Source: Escallonia rubra
Taxonomy: Eukaryota > Streptophyta > Magnoliopsida > Escalloniales > Escalloniaceae
Length of the DNA: 64,000 nucleotides
Assembly (NCBI GenBank): GCA_033065855.1
Contig: JAVXUO010002682.1
Coordinates: 124,001 to 188,000, forward strand
Direction of reading: 5' to 3'
A program made the position numbers and the translations under genes. The notes under the pieces are model-generated. The model was not told the DNA's origin. It saw only the letters and a program-made list of their open reading frames with translations, and made no database searches. Positions 34,581 through 48,244 of the stretch are shown piece by piece; within the stretch, counting starts at the first letter, position 1, and every line of letters starts with the position of its first letter.

Positions 34581-37500
34581 TTAAACAACTCGATTGCTAA
34601 CAGTTTGATACAGAGACTTGAGTTGTGTGTTCCATTTCTCTACAGCAGCGTACTTCTTCATTCCCTTAGACCTGCAAGGTATACATCTCAACGATAATGA
34701 TCATTGATATAAAAAAATTGGTGTGTATAAATTGCATTTGTTGTGCTTTTGTGTGTGCACACGCACGCGCATGCATGTGCGCGCATGTGTGTCTACAAGT
34801 TAGTTTTAAGGATTTATGAACATCCAAATATGATAGTTGACCTGTCACTACGCTCCAATAGCCTGTTCACTTGATCAATGTGCCCTTGTACTCGGTTATC
34901 CAATATCAGTGACACCAGCAGTTGTTCAACATCTCCCTCTGGCACATTAAGCTCCTAATGACAAAAAGGGTTAGTAAAACAACCAAGGAAAGCAACTGAA
35001 GTGAAACCTTTCAACCAGAAGGACGTGAATAACATGTAGTCAAAGAAGGTTAACCACTGACTTAACCTATCTGACCAAAGACCATATGTATTAATGAGGG
35101 CAAGTATTTGCGCAACAAAGATAATCTAATTTATCATTATTCTACTACAAATATATAGAAAAAAATACATTTAAAAATGCACGGTAAATGAACAATAACG
35201 TATCAAACAACAGAACCGTTCTTCACACGTGTTGCAATCACACAATGACATTAATTTTCTTAATATGGACATATTATTCAGCAGATGGTGCCCAGACAAT
35301 AAATTGAATTTAAGATCCTTCCCATTCAAACCAACCCCCCCCCCCCCCCCCCCACCCAAAACAACAAAAACCCCTGACGTGATATGGGACCAGAAGGGAA
35401 GAATTGTTGAGAAGAAAAAGATAGAAATTAGACAAGAAATCCAAGCATAAAGTAATCAAGAAGAGGAGAACATATACATACATATTCAATTATTTGGAGT
35501 TAACTCGCCCTACTGGTGTTCCTTTAACAATTTTATTGAGGAGATAGCTCATCATAACTTACGCACTGATACAACCCTGATGAATAGATAGAAACAACAA
35601 GGCAGCCCAATGCACAAGGCTCTCAGCATAGTGGGGTCTGGGGAGGGTTTGATAGGAAGGCTGTCACCATCAAAGCCATGGTATTGAAGTAGAACCTAAC
35701 AATACTCATGCTGCCATAATGCTCACTCTCTGCCCCTATAGATATAGTGACTATATGTCGAATAAACTCCTAGACTACCCAATCCCTTTCAATTACCTAT
35801 GAGTTATAACTTATCCCCTCCCAAAAGTAAAGCTCTTGGAGAATTTGCAAAGATGTGGTACAAGGACAAAAGATGGCTCGAGTAGTAGCAAATGACCTTC
35901 TCAATTTGATCCATTGTGGAAACCACTGGTTGAATCGCAAGAATTAAGGACTCTGATGGACAACTCAGCTGGCTGAAGCTTCAGAGTCAACGCAAATAAA
36001 GCTGGGACTACTTGTTCAAGTCCAGAACTGGTCCTAGATTTCCAAAAACTTCGGATCAGGTAAAAGGCTGACGTGGTCAAACTTTTCCTTCCTGGTTGTT
36101 GCTTCAGAGCAAGTTCATTTATAGCTAGGGTTCTCCAGTAAGCAGTAATGATGGTTGGAAGGGTTCATGGTCATTGCCAGCAACTTGACCATATTGAGGA
36201 TTTGAGGTGAAGGATTTTTTGCACTTGCAATGACAAAGCCAGCTATGATTTGCTGTGAGATGCTATTGCTGCAATTGTTAAAGTCTGGTGGCTCTGGTAA
36301 GCACTGATGCAGAAATGATAACGGAATTCCAGAAGGGGAGCAGTATTTTGATGCAAGGATGGACAATGAACTTGGAGGGGCTGTTTGGCACAAAGAATTG
36401 ATTTGTTAATTGAGAAGTTTCTATGCTCTCAGTGTTGAATTTTGAGACAAAGAAGAAGGCAGCTGGGGTGAGGATGATGCCCAAAAAACATAAATGTTTA
36501 GTTAAAGGGGTAGAGGAGCAAGACTAAACCAATGGATAGGTAGATTAGAGAAACATGGCGAAAAATAAAGTCTCATTAATCTGCATCATATTGCGTTGCC
36601 TTAGATATATAATAAAGAGATACAATCTGATGGAGGTGGAGAAGTTGAAAAAGGAGGATCTTTATTCCTCTAAGGTTGCTTATGTTTGATAATAGTTACT
36701 AGGTTGGCTGTAACTTGGAATGGGCTTGTTTTATTAAGGTAGTTTAGTCTTTCCACTCGGTTGCTTCATAGGTAATTATTATCTTGTTTTTGTAGCAGAA
36801 ACTGTATTCTATTTACCCATATGTAGCAGTATTGAACTTATTTACCAAGGTAATTGTACCTTGTGAATATGTGCCTTCGAAACACGGCTTTGGAAGGAAT
36901 ACGTTTTTGGATCTAGATTATTTTTTGTAAGTCTACAAACCTCATGAAAAATTGGAAAAGAAACTCTTCCCTTTCTGCCAGACTCACATGGTATCTCAAA
37001 TGTCGCCTCTGTTAGAAAGTAGGACCCAAATATACCAACACCCCCCCACCCCCACACCCCACCCCCCAAACACAAAACGCCACTAGTCAATCACTGCCGA
37101 CCCACATCATCATCATGTCCAAAGCCTATCTTTACGATACCCCATCAACACCCACCACATAACACCAAGCCACCCCATCACACATACCATCTGATATATA
37201 CCAACCACCATCCCATCCCTAGAATAGTGATCTAGTGAATCAATATGAATAGGTAGGGCTAGAATGTAGATAACGTTTTAGAAAAAAAAGCAAGAATAGT
37301 ACTGATATGGCTGGACGAAAGTCACGAAACAAAATCATTCTGCATAACAAAAAAAGACCGTCGTACTAAACAGTTCTTCCTTGAAGATGTGATTACAAAA
37401 CAAGATTTGTGGTTTTACTTCTCCAACAAATAATAAAGTGCTTTGAAAGAGATGCTAATCCTCAATCCAACGTTCTCAGTGTCATACCTAGGCACATCGA

Positions 37501-40500
37501 TCTTAATATCAGTGCCACTTCTACAGATGTATACGCATACTCACACATGCATGCATGCATAAACTCATACATTCATATACATAAATACATCTCTCTCACT
37601 CAGTTTGTCTCTCAATCATGTTACATGGACTCACCAAAATGCGTGAAGTACCCGTGTCAGACACTTGGACATGGGTACAGGGATATCTGTCCTACACATC
37701 CCGTAGGATATGCCACTAAGAACACTACATTATAGTGTTTCTTTTAGTTTGTTGTTGCTTGGAGATGATTTCAGTTTTAAATTAAAACGATATGCATAAC
37801 TTAAAACACCATGTGAACTAATGAATAGCTGAAAAACAATAATAGATATGAATATTTTGTTGTGTCCCCATGTCTTGAGTTTGGAGAAATAGAAGAATCT
37901 GACACTTGGATACGTATCAGACTCCAACACTCGTACCGAGTCCATGTAAGATAGCTCCTAATCTTGCTTCACAAATCCAAGTAGACGTGACTCTTGTAAA
38001 AGAATTGCTTTCGTTACCTCCTGTTTGCAGACGAACTCCCATTAATACCCTCATTTTGCAACCGGTACTACGAACCCTTGTTGATTCTGAATTTCGTCCG
38101 CAATTGCAGAAAGAGTACTGAGCTATGGTCGGAACTCTATTTCCACCCAGTAAACTAAGGCTCTGTTTGACAACATTTTTTTTTTAATTTTCAGTTTCCA
38201 AAAAAAACAAATTAAAGAGCAGTTTAATTATATATTTTTTTTAAAACAAGTGGGTGTTTGATAACCCAGTTTTTATTTTTTTGTGTTTGATAACCCATTT
38301 TTTATTGAGTTTTTTTTTTGTGGTGGTTTGCGGTGGCGGTGGCTGGTGGCCACCGACCGCCGGCGGTGGTCGTCGGAGGTTGCCGCCGGCCGGCGGTGGC
38401 CAAAGTTGGCCGCCGGTGGCCGCCAGCGGTCGGCGGCGGTTGCCGGCAGCCGGCGGTGGGAGGGTGGTGGTGGTTGTTTCAAAAAAAAAAAACCAAACGG
38501 GAAAAAAATAACTGATTTTTGGAGTTTTTTTTTTCTTCTTCAGTTTATAAACTGGTTTTTTAAATTGAAGAAGAAAAAAAAAATTTGGTTACCAAACGCA
38601 ACTTTTTTTTCCAATTTCCAAAACTGAAAAAAAAAACTGTCAAACAAGGCCTAAGTCTTAGCAGATACAACGGGTATTCACCGAGATTTGAACCGAGGCG
38701 GAATTCATAGCATATTGTACCGCAAAATGCTTAAAATGGCACGTACCGGCTATGTTACATGGATTCGGTACAAGTGGCCGGATTGGTTACATGTCCAATG
38801 TTGGATTCGTCTAATTTTTAATACACCTGACCCAAGGACAAGGCAAATGTTCATACTTGGTATTACTTTTTAGTTTTTTCTAAGGTAGAACAACGTTTTA
38901 TGTGACGCACTTGGTTCTAATTGAGAACTAGTCTCGTCTCAAAGCCAAACAAATTAAAAGAAACACAATAAGATAATGTTCGTAGTACCATATCCTATGA
39001 GATGTAGCGGACACATTCCATACCCGTGTCGAGTGTCTGACATGGGTACTTCACGCATTTTGAAGACTCCATGTAACACAGCCACCAGTTGAAACAGAGC
39101 AATATGGAACGGAATTTATAACTACACTCACCATTAACAATTGCATCATGAACGGTGGCTCCAACCCTCCACCCTTTCCCCAAACCTATTACTCATATTA
39201 CTGATCTATAAAATCACTTGAATCTCTTTTGCAAATAGAGTAAAAGACCTTAGGGCCGGGAATAATAGTAATTCCACAATCACCAAATGAATCTTAATTT
39301 AACGGGAAGAACGAAAGAGGAAAATATAGCTGCAAAAAAAAAGATTGGGGTTAGACTAGGAGTAGAACATTGCGACAAACGAGTGAAATTTCGAAAGCAA
39401 TCATCATCATCTTCATAGGAACCTTTGACATCGCCTTCGGGCCTCAACCAATAACCACCAAAAGTTCTTTTCACCCATATGGGATGGCTTGTAATTATAT
39501 GCAATGAGGGACATTATGCTTACAAAAAATTGGAATAATTGGAACTTCAAAAGTATTACTAATGCACCCCGAGCATTAGATTTCAGTAGCCGCGTTGCGT
39601 GACTTCCTTCGACTGGGCATTTGGAAGACAAACTTTTTAGTGAAGCCCATCCATACTCTTTCATCAAAAACTCCTCGCTTAACCAAATGGACTTTATGGC
39701 CCAGCATTCACCTGGGTTAGTTTTTCCACTAGGTTTCTTCAGAGCCAAGTACTATAAGATATTTTAGCTATGAGGAGGTTCCTTAATGCTAGAGTACGCC
39801 TGGAGATATTTCGGCAAGTTCAAAGTTTCCTTCAATGTTAAGTAGTTTAGGGGCATTTTGGTACTTCAGCTATAGATTAGGGTTGTAATCTCTCATATGT
39901 AGCTGGATACTTGATATTTGATATTTGATCTCGGATCTCGGACTGTGTTATTGGGTAGTTATTTCCCTACAAATCAAGCACTAGGCTTGGGCAATAGAAT
40001 CCTCCTTTAGAGGTGTAATGAGCTCCACCTCCCCTGATTAAATGCTCTCTCAAGTTTTTCATGCATCCTACTAGTAACTCACTATAATTGAAGTACCAAA
40101 GTAACCCTAAGGATTAAAAATCATATTCAATATAAGAAACGGCAAAAATATATATATATATATATACTCTTACATACATATATTTTGTTTGATAAGTAAG
40201 ATATACACCTAACTGAATTCTTAATACCAGTGCTACTAATCCCTTTCCATTTCCTCTCAACCATCCCCTCACCACCCCAATCATTAGGAAGTTACTCAAG
40301 CTCAAATCTGCCCTAACCATTTATACAAGAATCATGCTTAGCTACTAGAATATAGCTCAACTGTTCCAGCACCAGATGTTTAATAGTATTAAGCCCCAAA
40401 CGCACACACTGCATGATACTATACTCCCAGAACCAGATGGGCGATTCAGAAAACAATTCAGTCAATAATAAAGCTGCAGAAATGTCGAGATACATACCTA

Positions 40501-43500
40501 AAGCAAGCAACAAAAAGGAATTGGTACCTTAGATATGAAAGGAATTCTGATTCTCGTGTATGGTTTGATGAGCTTAAGCAACACCTGAGTTCTGATCTTC
40601 TTTAATAGGTCTTCAATATAGTTTCTGATAAAATGGTCATCCATTATTGTTCTTCTGTTACTCTGCAGATAACCATCTTGCCAACGTCACTTGGGCGAAA
40701 TGGCTAGTGTACAGATGGAAGTGTAATATAATACCAGACTGCATATAACCTACCTTGAGGATTTTCTCAAATTCGAATATCTCATTTCTTTGATAGGCTG
40801 CAATCAAATCCGTCATTGCCAAAATTTCGGGGTCATTCTTGTATCTGCAGACATATATGATAAGATTTCAAAACAAAAGCCACTTAGGAAAATCATTCCC
40901 ATGTTGAATACACAAATTTTAAGTGACACATACGGTTTTGCTTCTTGTCCATCAAATGGATTAACTTCAGACTCCATCAGCATATTTGCGAGAACCAAGT
41001 ATCTGCCACGTCACAGAAGAATGTATGAAGGGGAGGGGAGGAAAAAAAAAACTCCCGTTGCGTCTTCTATTTGTTTGGCATATAAAACCTAGAGGAGGAA
41101 ATTTGGTAATATCTTCATGTTGTGCCATTTCATAGGTGATGTTATCAAGTAAACAGTTTGCATTGTCCAAAACTTGAATGTATTTTACTAGTCTACTGCA
41201 GATCTACATTTACTTGTGCAGAGTAGTTTCCATACAAGAATATGAGGTTTGATATCAATGACTAAATGATGTGTAAATAGTTCAAACATACTTGAGACAT
41301 TGGATACGCCGCTGGTTCCCAGCTTCGTCATAATTTTTGAAGGCTTCAAAAAAGTCAGTAGCTGCTTCTGCCCACTGACGCTCTACCATATGCATTTTGC
41401 CACCACATTCATGAATTATCCCCATTATCCTCGGATGTGGTATTGCTGATTTGATTGCAAGTGCTTTTAGGTACAGTTGCTGTCATTAATCACAGTAATT
41501 CATTATGTTTCAGAACATTCAACATACATGCACAAACAACTCAGCAAGTGCTTTTTGGTTCAGTTGCTGAAATTGATCACAGTAAGCAATTAAGGCTCAG
41601 TACATTCACTTTACATGCACAGACAAATAAACAGTGTGCTAAACCTCCTCTCTTTTTCCTCAATCTGTGCACCATTTGTCACTAAAGGTGCACTAGCAAC
41701 TAGATCTTTACCTTTTAGCAGCAAATGAGATATTACCAGCTTGCTAAATAAATTAATTAAGACATCCTAATTGAAATGAAATCAGCGAATCCAGACTATA
41801 ACCTCAATTCAATCTTGTAAACATGATTGACTTGACTACTAAGCCCTTTGTTAACAGTCTATGCTTTCAAATTCACATTGCTACAATGACTAGATAATGG
41901 TTCGACCAAATTAGTTCTCTTGCAAGCATTCAGAGAGTTTCTAGAATGAGAGGATTAAAGAACGCTTAGAAAAAAGGTTATAAAAAAGTTTGGAAAAGGT
42001 CCATAAAAATGTTGACCCCCTTTACTTTAGGCAAATCCTTGTAAGAGAGCACTATTTTTTCCTCGTTGAGAAGCATAAAACCACATTCTGTCCATGATTT
42101 CATCTTAAGCTTGACTTAAAAGTTGATTACATACTCCCGGAATGTTTTGGATCGTGTCTTCCACTCGGTTTCCATCAAGCGGCCTCCACGTGACTTCAAG
42201 TGGATTCCGAACTTTCCAGAGGCCCAACAATTTTCATGTAAAGTTCGCATGGGTTTCATGCTTCAAAGCTATTCTCGTAGTCATCGAATCAAAATATGTA
42301 TCGTGTATCGAATCCCCAATTTCACATATCGCGTGTCATTAGATATGCATCAATATCTTCACATCATTAGAAATAACATATAAGCACTTGGAAAACGGTA
42401 TGTGGGGACGCATAAATGATCTTGCATCATGAATCTAGCGTAACACCTCTAGTACAATGTCTAATTCAGAAGACAAGTTGATAGTACAAATTTCAGAAGT
42501 CAAAGCCCCCAAAAAGTTAGAAGAAAAGGGGAAAGGGGAGAGTGAGAGCAGTTAGAGAGAAGAGGGACAAGAAAACTCAAAGCCCTAGGCTTTAATTCTA
42601 AATAGTGGTCGTCGGCACACGCATTAACAAAAAATATGTAAACCTACTCGATACAAATAATAAGAAGTACATAAAAGGGGAAATGAGTTTACCATGAAAA
42701 TGGAGACGAAGAGGGAAGGAGCAGTAGAAATGCAGTAAAAAAGTTGACGGCTGGATATTTGGTGGAGTGGTTGGAATAATGGGATGAAGAAGAAGTTTTA
42801 ATGGAGTGGCTTGCAGCGGTTGTTTATTAAATTTTGAGAAACTTTACAACAATGACCTTGACTAATTTTTTTGAATTTGAAGTTAATATATTATGAAGGC
42901 ATATAGTTGAAGTTTCAAAAAGGCTTCACCACAAGGGTGCTCTCTCTTAATAATAGTACAAATACTATAATCCAAAGCTGGATACTAATGAAATTACAGT
43001 AGAATTTATATGCTAACACGACTTGGACAGAAAGAAAGACATTGCGACTAAAATAACTAGAATGCTGTGATTACCATAAAACTTGAAATAAGTCAAACTA
43101 AATTACTACCAAGGACGCTTTCTACATCGCATAGTCTTTGTGTTGCATCAGTAAGATACTGACAACTATAGCTATTCTAGGCCCAAAATCTATGGTAAAA
43201 CAGAGTTTCAGTCTCGGTCAAAATTTGAGTGCCAACATCAGATTGATCCGCTCCAAGGGAAATTGAGGTAGAACGGAAAGAGAATCGATTGACGAAAAGG
43301 TTAAGAATCAAAGGTAGATTCACTCTCCAGTAAGGGCTTAGGATGCTTCTAGAATATGTAGGAGGAAGAAAGAGAGTCAGTATAGCTTGTTAAATCCATC
43401 TATGAGTAATCGTACATTGCAACCAAGCCTAGACGCATAGACAAACTCAACTAAATTTATAACATGAACTAAATGAATAAGAAACAACTTAAAACACGAA

Positions 43501-46500
43501 ACCTATTTGTGGCAACAAAAGTAAAAAACAAAAACAAAAGAAGAAAAGCTGATTTTCCTACATTTGACCCAGCATTATCCTTCAGTATGGCTTGCTACTT
43601 AATGAAAATAACAAACATGATACGCATTGCTTGGGTTACGAAAGCATATAGTAATCAAAACTTGAATAACTCTAACCCCCATGCATTTCAAGAAGCCATC
43701 TTTCTCAAATAACAACTCTATTACGGAATTTCACCTTGATGACTCATCGCTCTAAGCTTCTTACCATCTAGTTTGTAAACTGCAATGTATTTTCTTGTTA
43801 AGAGAGGCTAAACGTTTATTAAAAATAAGTTTCAACTCCATCTTGAAGTCCCAATCTTAGTTGCACAGATCGTCGGTGGGAGTAGAAGCGGGTGCGATGT
43901 CCTCGAATGGGAGCATCACAACTATAGTGGGAATCAGGATGGGAGCGGGATACAGTGCAAATCTGGTAGCAAGGTTCCAGGCTGGGAGCATGACTAGGAT
44001 TGAAGAATCCTGCAACTAAGGTGCCAGACTCCCCATTTTCTCAGAATGCTCGATTCGCAGCCCATTTAGATACTATATGATCAAATTTAGATGATTTAGG
44101 AGTGATATAAGATATGTTAGGGGTTTGATTAAGTCCATCGGAGATTTGATTAAGAAATCCAATCAACTGGTGATTAAGTTAATTGCGATTCCATGTTTAT
44201 GCAACCGAGTAGCTAGTTGAAGAGTGAACTCTTGAGTTTCAATATTCTGTTCCTCTTCCTCCCACATCACTTCATTCCTTTCTCTTCTGAGAGTCAATAC
44301 AAAAATTTCTGGAGATTTCACTATCGTGGACAAGTATGCAAACATCGAATTTGTACAAATTCTTGCTTTTGTTTAAGAGGAAGCGATGAAAAATATTGGA
44401 AGACTATAAGAAACATCAACCAAAATCTTCTCACCGTACCTACTTGCCTATAAACCTTTAGTTCGTGGGTAAGAATTAATTTGTCATAATAAGAATACCA
44501 GGCCCAATCACCGTTACACTATCCTGTCTAACACCACCAGAGCAGCCGACGGTGCACTTTGAAAATTTTCAGATTTTGAACATCGCTGGTCAATGCACAT
44601 TTCATACTATTTTTTATGCATAGCGCTCAAACGTTAAATGCATTTAATCAGTAATATCTACCACCTAATGAAAGCCGTGAGCGTCAGTAAGTTTGTTCTC
44701 CAACGTCCTCTGTATGAAACTACTCTTATACCCTTTATTAGCCAAAACAGAACCTTCAGGTATCCCGTACCCAGACATGAAGTCGATGAGACTGCAGCAA
44801 AACAACGTCAAGTCTAATGACTTTAACAGACTTATTATTTATTAGTGTTCAGTGCTACTCTTGCAATACTCCATATGAATTCAAGCATACAAAATGTCTT
44901 ACATGCCTGCCAAATTTCACACATGTAGTCATACAGTATCTCATTGAAACATCAATCATGCAGCAAACAATTTCTGACCTTGAGTTTTTTGTTATTCTTG
45001 GTCTCGGTGTACATTTGAATCTCAATTGCATAAACCTCCAAAAGCTGGGTTCCTTTCTTCTCATCATCACTACCATCCCCTTTTTGGCAAGATTTGTGCA
45101 GCTCCTTCAAAATCTGTCAGCGTGCATAAGATCAGTTTTGGTACTCCATAAGACATTTTGTGTGAGAAGTCAGATGCATACCTTATTCATTCGACCATAC
45201 TCGCGCATGTCAAACCAGATCTTGCAAAGCTTAAGATTCGTCTTAAACCACAACCTCTACGGAGCAAAAAAAAAAAAAAGATCATGTAGAGGCTTCCATA
45301 AAAGGGGAAACCTTTAAAGAGTGATGCAATATAACCTCTAACCTCATTTTTAGCCTCTTCAAGGGCCTTCAGGGTGGTCTGATAAAACTCTTGCAAAAGC
45401 CCAAAATTCTGGCTAGCAGACCCAGAAACAAAATCCATGATACTGTTTATACATTTCTCACTATAGTTTCGTGTCACTGCTGATTTAATGTAGGTCAACA
45501 TCACCCTATAGGCTTCCATCATCTCTTTATACCTCCCTAAACGGTAATGAAGCTTGACAGTTTGCTTGAGCGCTTTGAATCCCCTGATGAAACAGTCAAA
45601 ACGAATCAAAGCCAGTTGACAAATTTAACCATTAGTCAAGCCCAAGTCAACGATAGCTCCCGTGTAAATTTCTAAACATGAGGAAGCCCTATTTAATCCA
45701 TAAGGTGCAAAATTTGTTCTTCTACTCTTCTGTTTCACTGGAATACTTCTAAATTCATTTGGAAGTGACAAATGTACTAGACCAGCAAAACTAGTCTTAA
45801 CAAGTTGTCAGATGTTTGCTTTGGAGAGAAAACGGCATTCATCTAAGATATTCTCCTAGATGTAAGATAGACGAATGGTGCACTGATGGGATATTTATAC
45901 AACTACTGCCTTCTTCCCATTGTTCTGAGTCTTGCCGCACATTGCAGGATCTAATAAGCTCACCATTCTGCCTTCTCTGGTTCCATACGCACTACCTCAG
46001 CGAAGCCCGCAAGTGCACCCTGGGGATCAGTCTCAACCAAACCTGCCAATGTTTCAAGGAACAAGCTTTCATGATTATGTGCCAACTTCGCAGTAAAACT
46101 AACCCACTCTAAGATAATTAAATGGTACTTAGAACATGATACAAATGTCGCTGTATAGAACTACAGTAGGAAAGACAGAGAAGCAAAAAACTTGTCTTAC
46201 AATAACCATATTCTCCCCGTGTAAGTATTCAAGTCATTCATTATTCTATGAACGGTACATAAGTAATACCTACCTGTCAAAGAAAAGGTGTAGGAGTAAT
46301 GTTTTCTTCTCTACGAGCTCCAGAGTTGGCGTCTACAAGTAATAAGCCCCAACTCAAGGACATTCATGTGTCAAATATACAGAATAAAGACAAATTCAAA
46401 GGAGATGGTCTCAAGTGAAGTAGGATGGCCACCCCTGAGGATTGCCTACTCTGCTGTCATTGACTGTTACTGCAAAGGTCAGATATAATCATGTTATCGG

Positions 46501-48244
46501 AATCTTTTTTGGACACTGTACACTTTACCCCTCATCTTGCAACCAAACCCTCCAACCCAACCTTGTTACCGAAGACACTAAACACAATATAAAAAGACCG
46601 ACACACCCACCCACTCAACCCCACCCTACCATAAGTATCCAATGCAAATAGCTGACAAACCAATCACATGTTAAGAAGGAAAATTTCCTAGCCTGTTAGT
46701 ATACTTTCAACATGCATACAGCATCCCAGTTAAGAGTTGTGCTTTAGCTCCACTCTGGAATAAGCTCCCTTCAGATCTTACTGTACTTTTAGCTGCATTT
46801 CAATAACATCACAGCCAAGTACTGCATCTTTGGCAAGACTGCTGGATGATAAATTCTCAGGGTTGAGAACTTCTATTTGCTTGAGATTATTAATGAACCC
46901 AACAGATTGTGTAATCAAGCGTTCACAAATTTAAGTCTGCAAATAGATTTCCAAGTCCAGTCTCAGTCCTTGTGAATGTCAGAGGTCAACCCATAATTGA
47001 ATTAGATACTCCACCCAGGCTACATCATCTTTCAGCAAGAACCTAGGTTCATACTAATATGGTGAATGTCAAAGCCTTGAATTTGGATACAGAGCAGGTT
47101 CATCACACATGGTTATGAATCCTCTTCATATACGGATTGCCAGCAGTAGGAGAAAGATTGTACAATCCACAGGAAGCAGATTTCGATAGAGAGAATGGAC
47201 AAGCTTTGGTAGTCCGAGAAAGAAGAGTATTTTTTTTTTTTGGTCAAAAAAGAAGAGTATATCCCACAGATCTTCTTGCTTAGTGGGACTGTAGGAGCAC
47301 ATCCATAGAAGATATAAAAGAGCGGACAAAGGAAAAAGGTGACGGGGAGGAAAAGTATCACCAAAGTCTCAGAGAAGAAGAGAAAAATGGGACCTATTAC
47401 CAAAGACTCAAACTTAAAGCTAACCAGGCTGCAACTTGGTTTGGCTATAACTAGCAGCACTGCGGCTACTATTTCCAGCCTGTTATTAGTAGTCGGATTG
47501 TGAAGCACTTCCATGGAATAAATCTTGTACCTGCCCTAAGATAACGCCACATATATTGTGTACCCTCCACCACCACAAATGCTCAATACGCCCATGACAC
47601 AACCCCCATCATATTGAACTCACGTCACGACTCACAACCTTCAGCTCTAAACCTCGAAGTTAAAGCCCACTACTCCAGTCTCCAGCTATTCTGAATCATA
47701 GCTGATAGTTGACTGCTTCGCTGTTGGATCACTAAAGCACACATGGACATACACATTCACGCATCAATGCAGAAAAGATCAAGAAGCTAAAATACTCCTC
47801 CATTCCATTGGATTTTTCCCATTTCACTTTTTGCAAATTCCTAGTATCAAAACATGTAAGCGTTGACTTTTTCATTAATTTTATTCTACCTTGACTTGCC
47901 AAAGGATACTTCAATTTGATTTTTACACGACACAAGTAGCGAAATCTATCTTAGGACTCTGCAAATAGATAAAAGGGGAAAAAGCCAACAGAACGGATGG
48001 AGAATAAAACAAGGGAAGGGAAATACCTTTGGAGTTGTAATATTGGTTCTCAATGTCAACGTCCTGCTCCTCGGCCTCCTCTTCCGAGTACTCGAATCCA
48101 TAATCCTCCATATCAGCATCTACAAATCCATAATCCAACCAATTATTAGTATGTGTATGTGTGCGTGTGGCGATCAAAATGGCCGATGATGCGTTAAGGA
48201 AGGAATACGAAATGAAGAATAAAAATTGTAATACCGGAAGCCAT
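34581..48244 (-). CDS. CSN2: COP9 signalosome subunit 2 (12 exons, 439 aa)
   Basis: CSN2 is a PCI-domain scaffold subunit of the COP9 signalosome, the complex that removes Nedd8 from cullin-RING ligases (FUS12 in Arabidopsis; nuclear, needed for light-regulated development). Exons on the minus strand: 48235-48244, 48027-48119, 45964-46042, 45343-45583, 45182-45256, 44979-45113, 41292-41479, 40934-41002, 40754-40844, 40528-40662, 34842-34954, 34581-34671. All introns are GT-AG and phases join without a stop. The start reads [18 protein letters not shown] (acidic N-terminus), then [70 protein letters not shown] and [20 protein letters not shown] (helical-repeat to PCI parts) follow. The C-terminal helix is [18 protein letters not shown]. 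The length equals the usual plant CSN2. His234 stands where Arg is expected before ECGGKMH. Intron 10 is 5.6 kb and intron 6 is 3.5 kb. Confidence 0.96.
35335..35353. repeat. C(19) homopolymer in CSN2 intron 10
   Basis: An uninterrupted run of 19 C. Similar runs occur at 7156-7171 (G) and 59938-59952 (C). The exact length is likely to vary between individuals and to be error-prone in assembly. Confidence 0.8.
35765..36192 (-). repeat. Dispersed 427-bp segment (copy 2) in CSN2 intron 10
   Basis: Partner of 15630-16056. Its minus-strand frame keeps [20 protein letters not shown] and [20 protein letters not shown] but ends in a stop soon after. Further upstream on the minus strand, 36115-36484 has other open frames in different phases that I do not recognise. 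It lies in the same strand sense as CSN2 but is spliced out with the intron. Confidence 0.6.
37616..37954 (+). mobile_element. ~330-bp MITE family, copy A (CSN2 intron 10)
   Basis: The left end ATGTTACATGGACT and the right end GAGTCCATGTAAGAT are inverted. The interior has AAGTACCCGTGTCAGACACT near the left and TCGTACCGAGTCCATG at the right. It shares structure along its whole length with copies at 38750-39080 (opposite orientation) and 56981-57310. No coding capacity; superfamily not certain. Confidence 0.75.
38159..38651. mobile_element. Tourist-like (PIF/Harbinger) MITE, 493 bp
   Basis: The ends GGCTCTGTTTGACAAC and GTCAAACAAGGCC are inverted and flanked by TAA on both sides (38156-38158 and 38652-38654). 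Between A/T-rich arms sits a GC-rich core at 38318-38480 made of GGCGGTGGCCG-type repeats. This gives open frames in several phases on both strands; these are compositional. It lies in CSN2 intron 10 between two copies of the 330-bp MITE. Confidence 0.75.
38750..39080 (-). mobile_element. ~330-bp MITE family, copy B (CSN2 intron 10)
   Basis: Inverted relative to copy A. It starts CTATGTTACATGGATTCGGT and ends GACTCCATGTAACACAG, and near its right end carries CATGGGTACTTCACGCATTT, the complement of the left part of copies A and C. Copies A and B are about 800 bp apart in opposite orientation and could pair in the CSN2 pre-mRNA. Confidence 0.75.

Noticed and set aside
38253-38627. Gly/Arg-rich frames in several phases
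   Set aside because: They lie in the GC-rich core of a MITE inside a CSN2 intron.
48027-48177. Met-Ile-Ala-Thr-Arg start for CSN2
   Set aside because: That Met is intronic; exon 1 at 48235-48244 (Met-Ala-Ser) spliced to 48119 restores the conserved plant N-terminus.
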